From CAVRGQ01 sp963720785 (GTDB lineage Bacteria; Actinomycetota; Acidimicrobiia; IMCC26256; DASPTH01): DNA of 64,000 bases. Where the stretch lies: contig CAVRGQ010000004.1 of NCBI GenBank assembly GCA_963720785.1, positions 496,001-560,000 of the forward strand. The letters are read 5' to 3'. The position numbers and the translations under genes were made by a program. Shown here piece by piece: positions 1 to 8,838 of the stretch; within the stretch, counting starts at the first letter, position 1, and each line of letters starts with the position of its first letter. The notes beneath the pieces were generated by a model that saw nothing but the letters and a program-made list of their open reading frames with translations, had not been told where the DNA came from and made no database searches.

Positions 1-359
1 CCGGGGTCGCTCTCGTCGCCGTACGCGGTGAAGTTGACCGCCACGCCCGTCTGCGTGCCCGGCACCGTGATGTAGGGGATGCCGTACGCGCCGCCCCCGC
101 CGAAGTCGGCGTGGAGGAACTGGTTGCCGCCGCTCGCCGCGATCGAGCCGAGGTAGTTCGCGGAGTTCGCGTCGGCCGGCATCGTCGACACGTTGGTGTT
201 CCACGCGTTGTTCGCCGGGAACACCGTGCAGCTGCCGAGGGAACCGTTCTGGTCACCGGTGCCCGTGGCGCCGGGCGGGGGCGGTGGGAGGCACGCGGCG
301 AGGAGCGCCGCCGCGGTCAGCACCAGGGCGAGGGTGAACAGGGGTCGTCGGGAGCGCAC
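1..359 (-). CDS. secreted lipoprotein, C-terminus beyond window
   Basis: The reverse strand is open from a GTG at 359 to the window edge, so about 119 N-terminal residues are visible and the end is missing. The start gives a short basic segment, a hydrophobic stretch and a lipobox ending LLAAC at residue 23, followed by a proline-rich linker, so it should be a diacylglyceryl lipoprotein. The mature part contains a CTVFPANNAWN motif and a Gly-rich FGGGGAYGIPY stretch, which I associate with an uncharacterised family of secreted actinobacterial proteins. No function is assigned. It is divergent from lgt, whose product would acylate its cysteine. The frame and signal are clear; the family is not. 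Confidence 0.6.
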   Translation of the reverse strand, partial: MRSRRPLFTLALVLTAAALLAACLPPPPPGATGTGDQNGSLGSCTVFPANNAWNTNVSTMPADANSANYLGSIAASGGNQFLHADFGGGGAYGIPYITVPGTQTGVAVNFTAYGDESDP

Positions 360-432
360 CTCTCCGTATCGGCAGAAGCGGCCGCGCGACTTGAAGGACC
401 CACCCCACCGGGCCCACGTAGCATGGCCGCCG

Positions 433-1335
433 ATGGCCGGTCTCCCCACGCTGCTCGCCTCGATCCCCTCCCCGGAGAGCGGCAACCTCGGCCCGTTCCA
501 CATGTACGGGATCATGCTCGCCATCGGCGTGCTGGTCGCCGTCTGGATCGCCGAGCGCCGCTGGCGCAGCCGCGGATACCCGCACGACGGGATCTACGAC
601 ATCGCCTTCTGGGTCGTCGTGTGGGGCGTGATCGGGGCCCGCCTCTACCACGTCGTCACCGACTACCAGCTCTTCACCGACGACCCGCTCCGAGCGTTCG
701 CGATCTGGCGCGGCGGCCTCGGGATCTGGGGTGCGGTGCTCGGCGGGGGCATCGCGGTGGTGGTCGTCACCTGGCGGCGCAAGATGGACACCCTCGCGGT
801 CACCGACGTGATGGCCGTCGGCATCGTGCTCGCGCAGGGGATCGGCCGCTGGGGCAACTGGTTCAACCAGGAGCTCTTCGGGAAGCCGAGCACGCTGCCG
901 TGGGCGCTCGAGATCGCGCCGCAACACCGACCCCTGGGGTACGCGCAGTACGCGACCTTCCAACCCACCTTCCTGTACGAGTCGCTGTTCTGTTTCGCCG
1001 TGGCCGGTGCCCTGGTCCTCGCCGAGCGGCGGTTCCGCCTGCACAAGGGTCAGACCTTTGCGCTCTACGTGATGCTCTACTGCTTCGGGCGCTTCTGGTT
1101 CGAGAACCTGCGGATCGACCCGGCGCACCATGTCGCCGGATTGCGCATCAACGCGTGGGTGTCGATCGGCGTGCTCCTCGCCGCGTTGGCATGGTTCCTC
1201 TGGCTCGGAAAACACTCGTCGCACCAGCGGCGCCCCGGAGATCCGCCGTGCGACATGTCGGGAAACTCCGTCGCCGGCGGGAATGACGGGGCCGGAGAGC
1301 AGGATTCTCCGGATACGACCGGAGCGGCAACATAA
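433..1335 (+). CDS. lgt: prolipoprotein diacylglyceryl transferase Lgt
   Basis: Lgt transfers diacylglycerol from phosphatidylglycerol to the lipobox cysteine of prolipoproteins in the cytoplasmic membrane. The 300-residue product has about seven hydrophobic segments and the family signature around residues 135-155 (GRWGNWFNQELFG), preceded by an F-H-x-Y-G motif near residue 24. The start is the ATG at 433. An upstream in-frame extension to 193 overlaps the divergent lipoprotein gene and has no Lgt similarity, so it was rejected. A Gly/Ser/Asp-rich tail of about 40 residues follows the last membrane segment, as is common in actinobacterial Lgt. The ABC-exporter gene follows within 60 bases. 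Confidence 0.93.
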   Translation: MAGLPTLLASIPSPESGNLGPFHMYGIMLAIGVLVAVWIAERRWRSRGYPHDGIYDIAFWVVVWGVIGARLYHVVTDYQLFTDDPLRAFAIWRGGLGIWGAVLGGGIAVVVVTWRRKMDTLAVTDVMAVGIVLAQGIGRWGNWFNQELFGKPSTLPWALEIAPQHRPLGYAQYATFQPTFLYESLFCFAVAGALVLAERRFRLHKGQTFALYVMLYCFGRFWFENLRIDPAHHVAGLRINAWVSIGVLLAALAWFLWLGKHSSHQRRPGDPPCDMSGNSVAGGNDGAGEQDSPDTTGAAT

Positions 1336-1395
1336 CCTGTCGTGATCCTCGCCCCTCTCCCCAGTGGGCGGACGTCTCCAGAGGCAGGTTCCACC

Positions 1396-2166
1396 GTGGC
1401 CGACACCCTGACTCCTCCCGCTGCGCCCGCGCCCGCCGCGACGGGAATCGCCGCCCGCGCCGTGGGCGCGTCGAAGATCTACGGCTCGGGCGAAGCCGAG
1501 GTGCGCGCGCTCGACGAGATCAACGTCGAGTTCGCACGTGGCCGTCTCACCGCGATCATGGGCCCGTCGGGCTCGGGCAAGTCCACGTTGCTGCACTGCC
1601 TCGCCGGCCTCGATCGGTTGACCTCGGGCAGCATCTTCCTGGGCGACGCCGAGATCTCGTCGATGAACGAGAAGCAGCTCACGGTGATCCGCCGCGACAA
1701 GCTCGGCTTCATCTTCCAGGCCTACAACCTGATCCCCACGCTCGACGCGCTCGAGAACATGACGCTGCCGATGTCGCTCGCCGGTCGCAAGCCCGACCCC
1801 GCGTGGCTCGAGACCGTCGTCACCACCGTGAGCCTGAAGGACCGCCTCACGCACCGTCCCGCGGAGCTGTCGGGTGGTCAGCAGCAGCGCGTCGCCGTCG
1901 CACGCGCCCTGCTCAGCCGGCCCGAGATCGTCTTCGCCGACGAGCCCACCGGCAACCTCGACTCCAAGTCGGGCGCGGAGATCCTCACGTTCATGCGCAA
2001 GGCGGTCGACGAGCTGGGCCAGACCATCGTGATGGTCACGCACGATCCGGGCGCCGCGGCGTACGCCGACCGGGTGGTGTTCCTCGCCGACGGTCACATC
2101 GTCGACGAGCTGGCCGACCCCACCGCCGACTCGGTGCTCGACAAGATGCGCCGCCTCGGCGAGTAG
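1396..2166 (+). CDS. ABC transporter ATP-binding protein (MacB/LolD/FtsE type)
   Basis: This is the ATPase of an exporter-type ABC system that works with the FtsX-like permease starting 9 bases downstream. Visible motifs are Walker A GPSGSGKST, signature LSGGQQQRVAVARAL, Walker B IVFADEPTGNLDS and H-loop VTHD, in the usual order. The PTGNLDS motif is typical of MacB/LolD/FtsE ATPases. The GTG at 1396 follows a GAGG-like site. A GTG at 1342 would add 18 residues of low-complexity sequence and is an alternative. Substrate is unknown; MacB-like pairs in actinobacteria export peptides or lipoproteins or transmit envelope signals. Confidence 0.88.
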   Translation: MADTLTPPAAPAPAATGIAARAVGASKIYGSGEAEVRALDEINVEFARGRLTAIMGPSGSGKSTLLHCLAGLDRLTSGSIFLGDAEISSMNEKQLTVIRRDKLGFIFQAYNLIPTLDALENMTLPMSLAGRKPDPAWLETVVTTVSLKDRLTHRPAELSGGQQQRVAVARALLSRPEIVFADEPTGNLDSKSGAEILTFMRKAVDELGQTIVMVTHDPGAAAYADRVVFLADGHIVDELADPTADSVLDKMRRLGE

Positions 2167-2175
2167 GCGCGCACC

Positions 2176-4728
2176 ATGTGGAAGGTCACCCTCAAGGGGA
2201 TTTGGGCGAAGAAGGTCCGCTTCCTGCTCACCGGCGTCGCCGTGATGCTGGGCGTCGCGTTCGTCGCCGGCACGTTCGTGCTGACCGCGACCATCTCGAA
2301 GACGTTCGACGGTCTCTTCGACGACATCTACGCGCACACCGACGCCGTGGTGCGGGCGAAGGAGGAGTTCAGCTCCAACTTCGGCGCCGGTCGCGGCCGG
2401 ATCGACTCGTCGCTCCTGCCGGTCGTGAAGTCGGCCGACGGCGTCGCGCAGGCCGACGGATCGGTGCAGGGCCTCGCGGTCATCGTCGACAAGGACGGTA
2501 AGGCGCTCGGCAGCAACGGGCAGGGCGCGCCCACGCTCGGGTTCGCGTGGATACCCGACCGCGACCTGAGCAGCCTCACCATCGTGCAGGGCCGGGGTCC
2601 CCGCGCGCCGAACGAGATCGTCATCGACAAGAAGAGCGCCGACGACGCGGGGTACAAGGTCGGCGACACCATCCCCGTGATCACGAAGTCCGGACGTGCC
2701 GACTACGAGCTCTCGGGCATTGCGAAGTTCGGTTCGTCGAACAGCCTGCTCGGGGCCACGATCGTCGCGTTCACCCCCGCGACCGCGTCGGAGGTGCTCG
2801 CCACGCCGGGCACGTTCGACGCGATCAACGTGAGGGCCGATTCGGGCGTCTCGCAGGACGAGGTCGTCCGGAACATCCGTGAGGCGTTGCGCGGTGAGCC
2901 GGACACGGCGAACGTCGAGGTCATCAGCGGCGCCGCGATCACGACCGAGAGTCAGAACCAGGTGAAGGACAACCTGTCCTTCTTCAACACCTTCCTGCTC
3001 GTGTTCGGCGTCGTGGCGCTGCTCGTCGGCTCCTTCATCATCTTCAACACGTTCTCGATCATCGTGGCGCAGCGCGGCCGTGAGCTCGCCCTGCTCCGGG
3101 CGATCGGAGCCGGGCAGCGCCAGGTGCTCGGGTCCGTGCTGTTCGAGGCGGTGCTCGTGGGCCTCGTCGCGTCGATTCTCGGTCTGGGGGGCGGCATCCT
3201 CCTCGCCATGGCGCTCAAGGCGTTGTTGGCGGGCCTGGGCATCGACATCCCCGCAGGATCGATCGTGGTGCCGGCGAACGCGGTGATCTGGGCGTTCGTC
3301 ACCGGCCTGCTCGTGACCGTCGCCGCCGCGGTGTTCCCGGCGCTGCGGGCCTCGCGGATCCCGCCCATCGCGGCGATGCGCGACGTGTCGATCGACCGGT
3401 CGGGCACGTCACGCACGCGCATCATCGTGGGCACGCTGGTCACGGCCGTGGGTGCGGTTGCGCTGGCGTCCGGCCTCTTCGGGAACGGCGACAACGCGCT
3501 GCCGATGGTGGGCCTGGGCGCGGTCGTCGTGTTCTTCGGGGTCGCCATTCTCGGCCCGAGCATCGCGGCGCCCTTGAGCGCGGTGATCGGCGCCCCCATT
3601 CGCCGCTTCAAGGGCATCACCGGCTCGCTCGCCCGTGAGAACGCGATGCGCAACCCCAAGCGCACGTCGGCGACCGCGGCCGCGCTGATGATCGGTGTCG
3701 CGCTCGTCGCGCTCATCACCATCTTCGCCGCCTCGGCGCGCACGTCGGTGAACGCGGCGATCGACCGGTCGATGAAGGCCGACTACGTCGTCAACAGCGG
3801 CGGATTCGGCACTGGCACCATCCCGGTCGAAGCCGAAGGCAAGCTCGCCGACGTCAAGAACGTGGAGTCGGTCTCGGGAGTGCGCACCACGCAGGCGAAG
3901 ATCGAGGGTTCCGTCGACTTCCTCTACGCCGCCGATCCGGCGCGCATCGACTCGCTGTTCGACCTCCAGCCCACGCAGGGGAAGATCTCCACGCTCACCC
4001 CGAACGGGATCGCGGTACTCGACACGACCGCGAGCGACAACAACCTGAAGTTGGGCGACACGGTCGAGGTCATCTTCCCGGCCACCGGCGCGCAGAAGTT
4101 CACCGTCGAGTCGATCTACGAGCAGGCCGGGTTCGCGAACTGGGTCGTGAGCCTCGACGCGTACGGCAAGAACGTGCCCGACCAGTTCGACAACCAGATC
4201 TACGTGAAGACCACGGGCGGGGTCACTCCGGAGAACACCGCCGCGCTGAAGCAGGTCGTGAAGCAGTTCCCCGGCCCGAAGCTCCAGACGCGCGAGGAGT
4301 TCAAGGCCGCGCAGGTCGGGCAGGTCAACCAGCTCTTGAACCTGATCTACGCCCTGCTGTTCTTCGCCATCATCATCGCCCTGTTCGGCATTGCGAACAC
4401 GCTCGGCCTGTCGATCATCGAGCGCACGCACGAGCTCGGGTTGCTCCGCGCGGTCGGGATGACGTGCCGGCAGCTGCGTTCGAGCGTGCGGTGGGAGTCG
4501 GTGATCATCTCCCTGCTCGGCACCTTCCTCGGGTTGGTGATCGGCGTGGTGTTCGCGTGGGCGATGGTGCATGCCCTGGCCGACCAGGGCATCGACAAGT
4601 TCTCGCTGGCGCCGGTCCAACTGATCGTGATCGTCGTGCTGGCCGCGGTGTTCGGTGTGGTCGCCGCGATCTGGCCCGCCCGCCGAGCGGCTCGCCTCGA
4701 CATCCTCGAGTCGATCCGTACCGAGTAG
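2176..4728 (+). CDS. FtsX-family ABC transporter permease, 850 aa
   Basis: Partner permease of the upstream ATPase. It has an N-terminal membrane segment (residues 15-38), a large outer MacB-like periplasmic domain, three membrane segments at about 270-410, a second membrane/periplasmic unit beginning near residue 420, and a final group of three membrane segments at about 725-840. Both FtsX units carry the R-E-L-x-L-L-R-A-I/V-G signature (GRELALLRAIGAG near 305; THELGLLRAVGMT near 755). The double-FtsX layout and length match the DUF214-type actinobacterial permeases. The ATG at 2176 lies close behind the ATPase stop, so the two genes form one operon. Confidence 0.88.
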   Translation: MWKVTLKGIWAKKVRFLLTGVAVMLGVAFVAGTFVLTATISKTFDGLFDDIYAHTDAVVRAKEEFSSNFGAGRGRIDSSLLPVVKSADGVAQADGSVQGLAVIVDKDGKALGSNGQGAPTLGFAWIPDRDLSSLTIVQGRGPRAPNEIVIDKKSADDAGYKVGDTIPVITKSGRADYELSGIAKFGSSNSLLGATIVAFTPATASEVLATPGTFDAINVRADSGVSQDEVVRNIREALRGEPDTANVEVISGAAITTESQNQVKDNLSFFNTFLLVFGVVALLVGSFIIFNTFSIIVAQRGRELALLRAIGAGQRQVLGSVLFEAVLVGLVASILGLGGGILLAMALKALLAGLGIDIPAGSIVVPANAVIWAFVTGLLVTVAAAVFPALRASRIPPIAAMRDVSIDRSGTSRTRIIVGTLVTAVGAVALASGLFGNGDNALPMVGLGAVVVFFGVAILGPSIAAPLSAVIGAPIRRFKGITGSLARENAMRNPKRTSATAAALMIGVALVALITIFAASARTSVNAAIDRSMKADYVVNSGGFGTGTIPVEAEGKLADVKNVESVSGVRTTQAKIEGSVDFLYAADPARIDSLFDLQPTQGKISTLTPNGIAVLDTTASDNNLKLGDTVEVIFPATGAQKFTVESIYEQAGFANWVVSLDAYGKNVPDQFDNQIYVKTTGGVTPENTAALKQVVKQFPGPKLQTREEFKAAQVGQVNQLLNLIYALLFFAIIIALFGIANTLGLSIIERTHELGLLRAVGMTCRQLRSSVRWESVIISLLGTFLGLVIGVVFAWAMVHALADQGIDKFSLAPVQLIVIVVLAAVFGVVAAIWPARRAARLDILESIRTE

Positions 4729-4787
4729 CTCCGAGCAACGCACGGGGCGGCGGAGCCGGGCCGGGAATCTTTACCGTTTCTTGGCTC

Positions 4788-4932
4788 GGCACTGGCGGCG
4801 CGCTGGGGGGTAGGGGCGTAGGTTGGGTCTCAGCCGAAGGGCGACTCCACCGCACAGGGTCGCTCCGCCAGCTGCCACGAAACCAGGATCCCCGACCGAA
4901 GGGTGGCCCCCCCGAGGGTCGGGGTGAATCAC
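4788..4932 (+). promoter_or_regulatory. structured RNA, c-di-AMP (ydaO/yuaA)-like riboswitch candidate
   Basis: Pairings visible in the sequence: GGC-A-CTGGCGG (4788-4798) with CCGCCAG-c-TGCC (4865-4876); GGGCGAC near 4840 with GTCGC at 4859-4863; and CCCCGACC (4890-4897) with GGTCGGGG (4917-4924). The last helix runs into GGGGTGAATC (4921-4930), the most recognisable conserved string of ydaO/yuaA leaders. A GTAGGGG string and a CCGCCAGCTGCC string resembling the other two conserved blocks lie 5' of it. That is the reverse of the Bacillus order as I remember it, so the element may be permuted or a different RNA class. A terminator follows directly, but no forward gene does. The structure is clear; the class is tentative. 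Confidence 0.5.
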
Positions 4933-4942
4933 AGACACGACG

Positions 4943-4970
4943 GCCCGCCCAGACGCCCCTCTGGGCGGGC
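4943..4970 (+). terminator. strong intrinsic terminator hairpin after the structured RNA
   Basis: An 11-bp perfect stem (4943-4953 with 4960-4970, GCCCGCCCAGA) closes a 6-base loop and is followed by TTCGTCGTTT. It lies 13 bases after the GGGGTGAATC block, where a riboswitch expression platform would be. It could also terminate reverse-strand transcripts from the decayed permease remnant. Confidence 0.8.
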
Positions 4971-5004
4971 TTCGTCGTTTCCGGGCCCGCAGCAGTCGTG
5001 CCGG

Positions 5005-5180
5005 TCAGCCGGCCACGAAGCGCTCGGGCACCAGCACCGTGATCGCGGCGGCGCAGGCCGGCAGGGCGTAGGTAGTAGGTAGAGGGGCGTGAGCAGCACC
5101 ACAGTGGTGTCGAGGTTGAGCACCACGGTGGTCACGGCGGCCAGGACCCACAGGGCCAGCACCGGCTGATCCCGCGACAT
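5005..5180 (-). pseudogene. ArsB/SLC13-type permease remnant
   Basis: Two short reverse-frame pieces look like the ends of an ion-transporter gene with its middle lost. From the ATG at 5180 one frame reads LALWVLAAVTTVVLNLDTTVVLLTPLYL, typical of the N-terminal core of ArsB/CitM-like anion permeases. From about 5075 a second frame gives a hydrophobic segment ending ITVLVPERFVAG and a stop at 5005. Full-length relatives are roughly 400 residues, so about 85% is missing. No intact copy is nearby. Confidence rests on the first piece; joining the second to it is inference. Confidence 0.5.
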
Positions 5181-5224
5181 CCGACGAACCTACCGAAGGC
5201 GGCGACGTCGTAATCTTCCGCCCC

Positions 5225-6011
5225 ATGGCCTACGACACCATCGAGCTCTCGATCAGCGACGGCATCGCCCGACTCACGCTGAACCGCCCCGACGCCGCCA
5301 ACGGCATCGATCTCGCCCTCGCCAACGACCTGCGCGACGCAACCTTCGCGATCAACCGCGACCCGTCGGTGCGCGTCGTGCTGCTCACCGGCAACGGCGC
5401 CCGCTTCTGTGGCGGCGGCGACGTGAAGGGCTTCGGGAGCGTCGACGACCTCCCCACGCACCTGCGCGAGATCCTCGCCGGCTTCCACACCGCGGTCGCG
5501 CAGCTCGTGCGCGGCGATGCGCTCGTGGTCGCGGCGGTGCAGGGGAGCGCGGCGGGCGCGGGCATCGGCCTCGTGGGCCTCTCCGACTACGTGGTCTCCG
5601 CCGAGTCCACCAAGTACGTGATGGCCTACACCGGCATCGGCCTCACCCCCGACGGCGCGTCGTCGTGGTTCCTGCCCCGCACGATCGGGCTCAAGCGCGC
5701 CCTCGAGCTCACGGTCACCAACCGCGTGCTCTCCGCGCAGGAGGCGCTCGACTGGGGGCTCATCACCGAGGTCGTCCCCGACGACGAGCTCACCGCCCGT
5801 GCGGAGGCCGTCGCCGTGCACTTCGCCGGGGGCCCCACCGCAGGCCTACGCCGCGGCGAAGCGGCTGCTCCACACGAGTCTCGAGCACTCGTTCGAGACG
5901 CACCTCCACGAAGAGGGCGAGGCCATCGCGAACGCGTCGGCCACCGCCGACGGCCAGGAGGGCATCGCCGCCTTCATCGAGAAGCGCAAGCCCACCTTTA
6001 CGGGCGAGTAG
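5225..6011 (+). pseudogene. enoyl-CoA hydratase/isomerase, one frameshift
   Basis: This is a crotonase-fold enzyme acting on acyl-CoA thioesters. The first frame (5225 to about 5838) carries the CoA/oxyanion motif ARFCGGGDVKGFG and the second oxyanion loop AAVQGSAAGAGIGL, then GLTPDGASSWFLPR, in which Asp replaces the usual second Glu, as in isomerase-type or PaaG-like members. After FAGG the frame changes. The downstream frame to 6011 continues the family C-terminus (PQAYAAAKRLLHTSLEHSFE). One base gained or lost in the GGGGGCCCC run near 5830-5840 explains the break. If corrected, the protein is about 262 residues, normal for the family. Convergent with purE. Confidence 0.82.
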
Positions 6012-6026
6012 CGCTCCGCCAAGGAG

Positions 6027-6551
6027 CTACTCGCCGCGGAGCAGCTTCTCGGGAAGGGCGGCGTCCTTGGCCTTGACGGTGTCGGACATCGTGGCGCGCT
6101 GCGCGTCGATGCCGGCCCGTACGGCGGGGTCGGAAGCGCCGATGATGCGCGCGGCGAGCAGCCCGGCATTGCGGGCCTTGCCGATGCCGACGGTGGCCAC
6201 GGGGATGCCCTCGGGCATCTGCACGATCGAGAGCAGCGAGTCCATGCCGTCGAGCTGCGCGAGCGGCACCGGGACGCCGATGACGGGCAGCGACGTGAGC
6301 GACGCGGTCATGCCCGGCAGGTGCGCGGCACCGCCGGCGCCGGCGATGATCACCCGCAACCCGCGGGACGCCGCCGACTGCGCGTAGTCGTACATCACGT
6401 CGGGGGTGCGGTGGGCCGAGACGATGCGCACCTCGTGCGCGATGCCGAGCTCGCCGAGCGCGTCGAGCGCGCCCTGCATGGTGGGGAGGTCGGAGTCGCT
6501 CCCCATGATCACGCCTACCAGGGGGGATTCGGCTAGCGGTTGCTCGGTCAC
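6027..6551 (-). CDS. purE: N5-carboxyaminoimidazole ribonucleotide mutase PurE
   Basis: PurE converts N5-CAIR to CAIR in purine biosynthesis. The 174-residue protein has the class I signature MGSDSDLPTM near residue 16, the catalytic-histidine loop SAHRTPD near 45, and the GAGGAAHLPGM loop near 75. No purK is in the window. It starts 12 bases after the end of gmd and is probably cotranscribed with DUF3151 and gmd. Confidence 0.95.
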   Translation of the reverse strand: MTEQPLAESPLVGVIMGSDSDLPTMQGALDALGELGIAHEVRIVSAHRTPDVMYDYAQSAASRGLRVIIAGAGGAAHLPGMTASLTSLPVIGVPVPLAQLDGMDSLLSIVQMPEGIPVATVGIGKARNAGLLAARIIGASDPAVRAGIDAQRATMSDTVKAKDAALPEKLLRGE

Positions 6552-6563
6552 GGTGGAACGGTA

Positions 6564-7554
6564 CTACCGTCCCGACTCCAGCTTGGCGGTCTCTTCCCGC
6601 AGGTCGTGCTCGTACATGAGCGTGATGAGCTCCTCGAAGTTCACCTTCGGCGACCAGCCCAGCGTCTCGCGGGCCTTGGTGTTGTCGCCCATGAGCAGGT
6701 CGACCTCGGCCGGGCGTTCGAAGCGCACGTCCTGCTGCACCACCTCGGTCCAGTCGTCGAACCCGGCGACGCGCGCCGCGATCTCCAGGAACTCCCGGCC
6801 CGTGTGGGTCTCGCCGGTGGCGACGACGTAGTCGTCGGGTTCGTCCTGCTGGAGCATCAGCCACATGGCCTCGACGTAGTCGCCGGCGTAGCCCCAGTCG
6901 CGCGAAGAAGTCGAGGTTGCCGAGCACGATCTTCTCCTGCAGCCCCAGCTTGATGCGGGCGAGGCTGTTGGTGACCTTGCGCGTGTAGAACTCGAGACCG
7001 CGGCGTTCGCCCTCGTGGTTGAAGAGGATGCCCGACGACGCGTGCAGGCGGTACGACTCGCGGTAGTTGACGGTCATGTGGTGACCGAACACCTTCGCGA
7101 CGCCGTAGGGCGAGCGCGGGTGGAAGGGCGTGAGCTCCGACTGCGGCGTCTCGCGCACCTTGCCGAACATCTCCGACGACGACGCCTGGTAGAAGCGGAT
7201 CGGGTTGTCGACGCCGCCGACGATGCGCACCGCCTCGAGCATGCGCAACACACCGAGACCGGTGATCTCCGCGGTGAGCTCGGGCTGCGTGAACGACAGG
7301 TGCACGAAGCTGATCGCGCCGAGGTTGTACACCTCGTCGGGCTGCACGAAGTCAACCGCAGCGATGAGCGACGAGAGGTCGCGCAGGTCGCCGTCGACGA
7401 GCTCGAGCGACGGCGTCTCGCGCTGGACGATCTCGGCCTTCGGGTTGCCCTGACCGCGGATGAGCCCGAAGACCTGGTAGCCCTTCGCGGCGAGGGATTG
7501 CGCGAGGTGGCGGCCGTCCTGGCCGGTGATGCCGGTGATGAGGGCGCGCTTCAT
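6564..7554 (-). pseudogene. gmd: GDP-mannose 4,6-dehydratase, one frameshift
   Basis: Gmd makes GDP-4-keto-6-deoxymannose, precursor of GDP-fucose, rhamnose and related surface sugars. The N-terminus shows the Rossmann motif GITGQDGRHLAQ, the active-site YNLGAISFV and SSSEMFG segments, and the catalytic YGVAKVFGHH. At NLDFF near 6905 the frame changes; the other frame resumes with RDWGYAGDYVEAMW and runs to the end. Removing one base near 6900-6908 restores a protein of about 329 residues, normal for Gmd. The start codon overlaps the DUF3151 stop (ATGA). No GDP-fucose synthase follows, so the final sugar is unknown. Confidence 0.88.
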
Positions 7555-8006
7555 GGGAGAGCGTGGACTCCTTCGAGACGGTCCCAGTCGGGCTCGAGTT
7601 GGTGGAGGAACTCGCTACAGCGCAGTTCCTCGTCGCGTTCGCCGATCGCCGCCGCGGACGCACGCAGGCCGTCGAGCGCGCGGAGGAAGCCCCGGTTGGT
7701 CTCGTGCCGCCAGCGGACGTAGCCCGAACCGCGCCAGCCGGAGCCGCGCAGCCGGTCGAGGCCCCGGTGGTACCCCACCCGGAACGCCGCGTACTGCTCG
7801 ACCGGGTCGCGGCCCAGCTCGCCGAGGCGGGCCCAGGCGTCGAGGAACCGCGGCGAGCCGGCCACCACCGCGGCGACGGCGGCGCGGCGGTCGGCCTCGG
7901 GGGCGGCGAGGGCTGCGGCGAGGGCGGCCAGGTCCTCGGGCGCCTCGGCGTCGAGGACCGTCTCGGGCGGGCCCTGCGGGGAGAAGGAGATCGGCTGGTC
8001 GCTCAC
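7551..8006 (-). CDS. DUF3151 family protein
   Basis: A 151-residue actinobacterial protein of unknown function. The GTG at 8006 gives SDQPISFSPQGPPETVL, the usual DUF3151 N-terminus, then an Ala-rich helical part and the conserved AAFRVGYHRGLDRLRGSGWRGSGYVRW block around residues 75-105. The frame stays open upstream to 8390, but that part overlaps the divergent phosphatase gene and is a shadow. Its stop overlaps the gmd start by 4 bases, suggesting translational coupling with gmd and purE. Confidence 0.85.
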   Translation of the reverse strand: MSDQPISFSPQGPPETVLDAEAPEDLAALAAALAAPEADRRAAVAAVVAGSPRFLDAWARLGELGRDPVEQYAAFRVGYHRGLDRLRGSGWRGSGYVRWRHETNRGFLRALDGLRASAAAIGERDEELRCSEFLHQLEPDWDRLEGVHALP

Positions 8007-8067
8007 GGGTGCCGAGGATACGGGGCCCCGGGCGGGATTCTGAGGATGCGCCGGTACGATCCGAGGG

Positions 8068-8838
8068 GTGAGCGAGACTTCCCCCAACGGTTCCGACGCG
8101 GCCGACACCGCCCCCGACCCGGTCGCCGAGCCTGCTGTCGAGGCGTCGGGCACCCCGGCGCCCGAGCATCCCCGGGCCACCCGGCTGGTGCTGACGCGCC
8201 ATGCCGTCACCCCCCAGACCGGGCCGATGCTCTCGGGCCGCACGCCCGGCATCGACCTCTCCGACACCGGGCGCGACCAGGCCCGCCGCCTGGGGGAGCG
8301 CCTGGCCGGCCTGCCCGTGGCCGCGGTGTACGCCAGCCCGATCGAGCGCACCACGCAGACGGCCGAAGCCGTCGCCGGCCACCACGGCATGCCGGTGCGC
8401 CCGCTGCCGGGAGTGATCGAGGCCGACTACGGCGAGTGGACCGGCGGCCAGATCGCGGAGCTCGCCAAGACCGACCTCTGGAAGACGGTGCAGCGCAGCC
8501 CGTCACGCGCCCGCTTCCCGAACGGCGAGTCGCTCACCGAGATGCAGGTGCGCATGGTCGCTGCGCTCGAGGCGGTCGTCGCCGACCACCCGGGCGAGCT
8601 GATCGTCGTCGTGTCGCACGCGGACCCGATCAAGGCGGCGATCGCCCATTTCACCGGGGTGCACCTCGACCTGTTCCAGCGCATCGTCGTGTCGCCCGCG
8701 TCGGTCACCGTGTTCGAGCTCGGCCCGCACGGCGCGGCGATGCTCACCTGCAACTCGCTCGGTTCCCTCGAGGAGCTGATGCCCACTCCGCAGCCCAGCG
8801 CCGCACCGGAGGAGCCCGCGGGGGAGTCGAAGTCGTGA
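8068..8838 (+). CDS. histidine phosphatase family protein (MSMEG_4193 type)
   Basis: A branch-1 histidine phosphatase of 256 residues. It has an acidic, Pro/Ala-rich leader of about 45 residues, then the catalytic LTRHAVTP motif near residue 50, the SPIERTTQTA segment near 95, and the second histidine in VVVSHADPIKAA near 190. This protein, a DUF3090 protein and an SCO1664-family protein form a conserved actinobacterial gene trio, seen here in the same order. Its stop overlaps the next GTG start (GTGA at 8835-8838). The substrate is unknown; it is not a confident glycolytic mutase. Confidence 0.88.
   Translation: MSETSPNGSDAADTAPDPVAEPAVEASGTPAPEHPRATRLVLTRHAVTPQTGPMLSGRTPGIDLSDTGRDQARRLGERLAGLPVAAVYASPIERTTQTAEAVAGHHGMPVRPLPGVIEADYGEWTGGQIAELAKTDLWKTVQRSPSRARFPNGESLTEMQVRMVAALEAVVADHPGELIVVVSHADPIKAAIAHFTGVHLDLFQRIVVSPASVTVFELGPHGAAMLTCNSLGSLEELMPTPQPSAAPEEPAGESKS

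Noticed and set aside
253..2337. 694-residue reverse-strand ORF opposite lgt and the ABC genes
   Set aside because: Arg/Asp/Glu/His-rich, low-complexity antisense frame typical of GC-rich DNA; three well-supported genes occupy the other strand.
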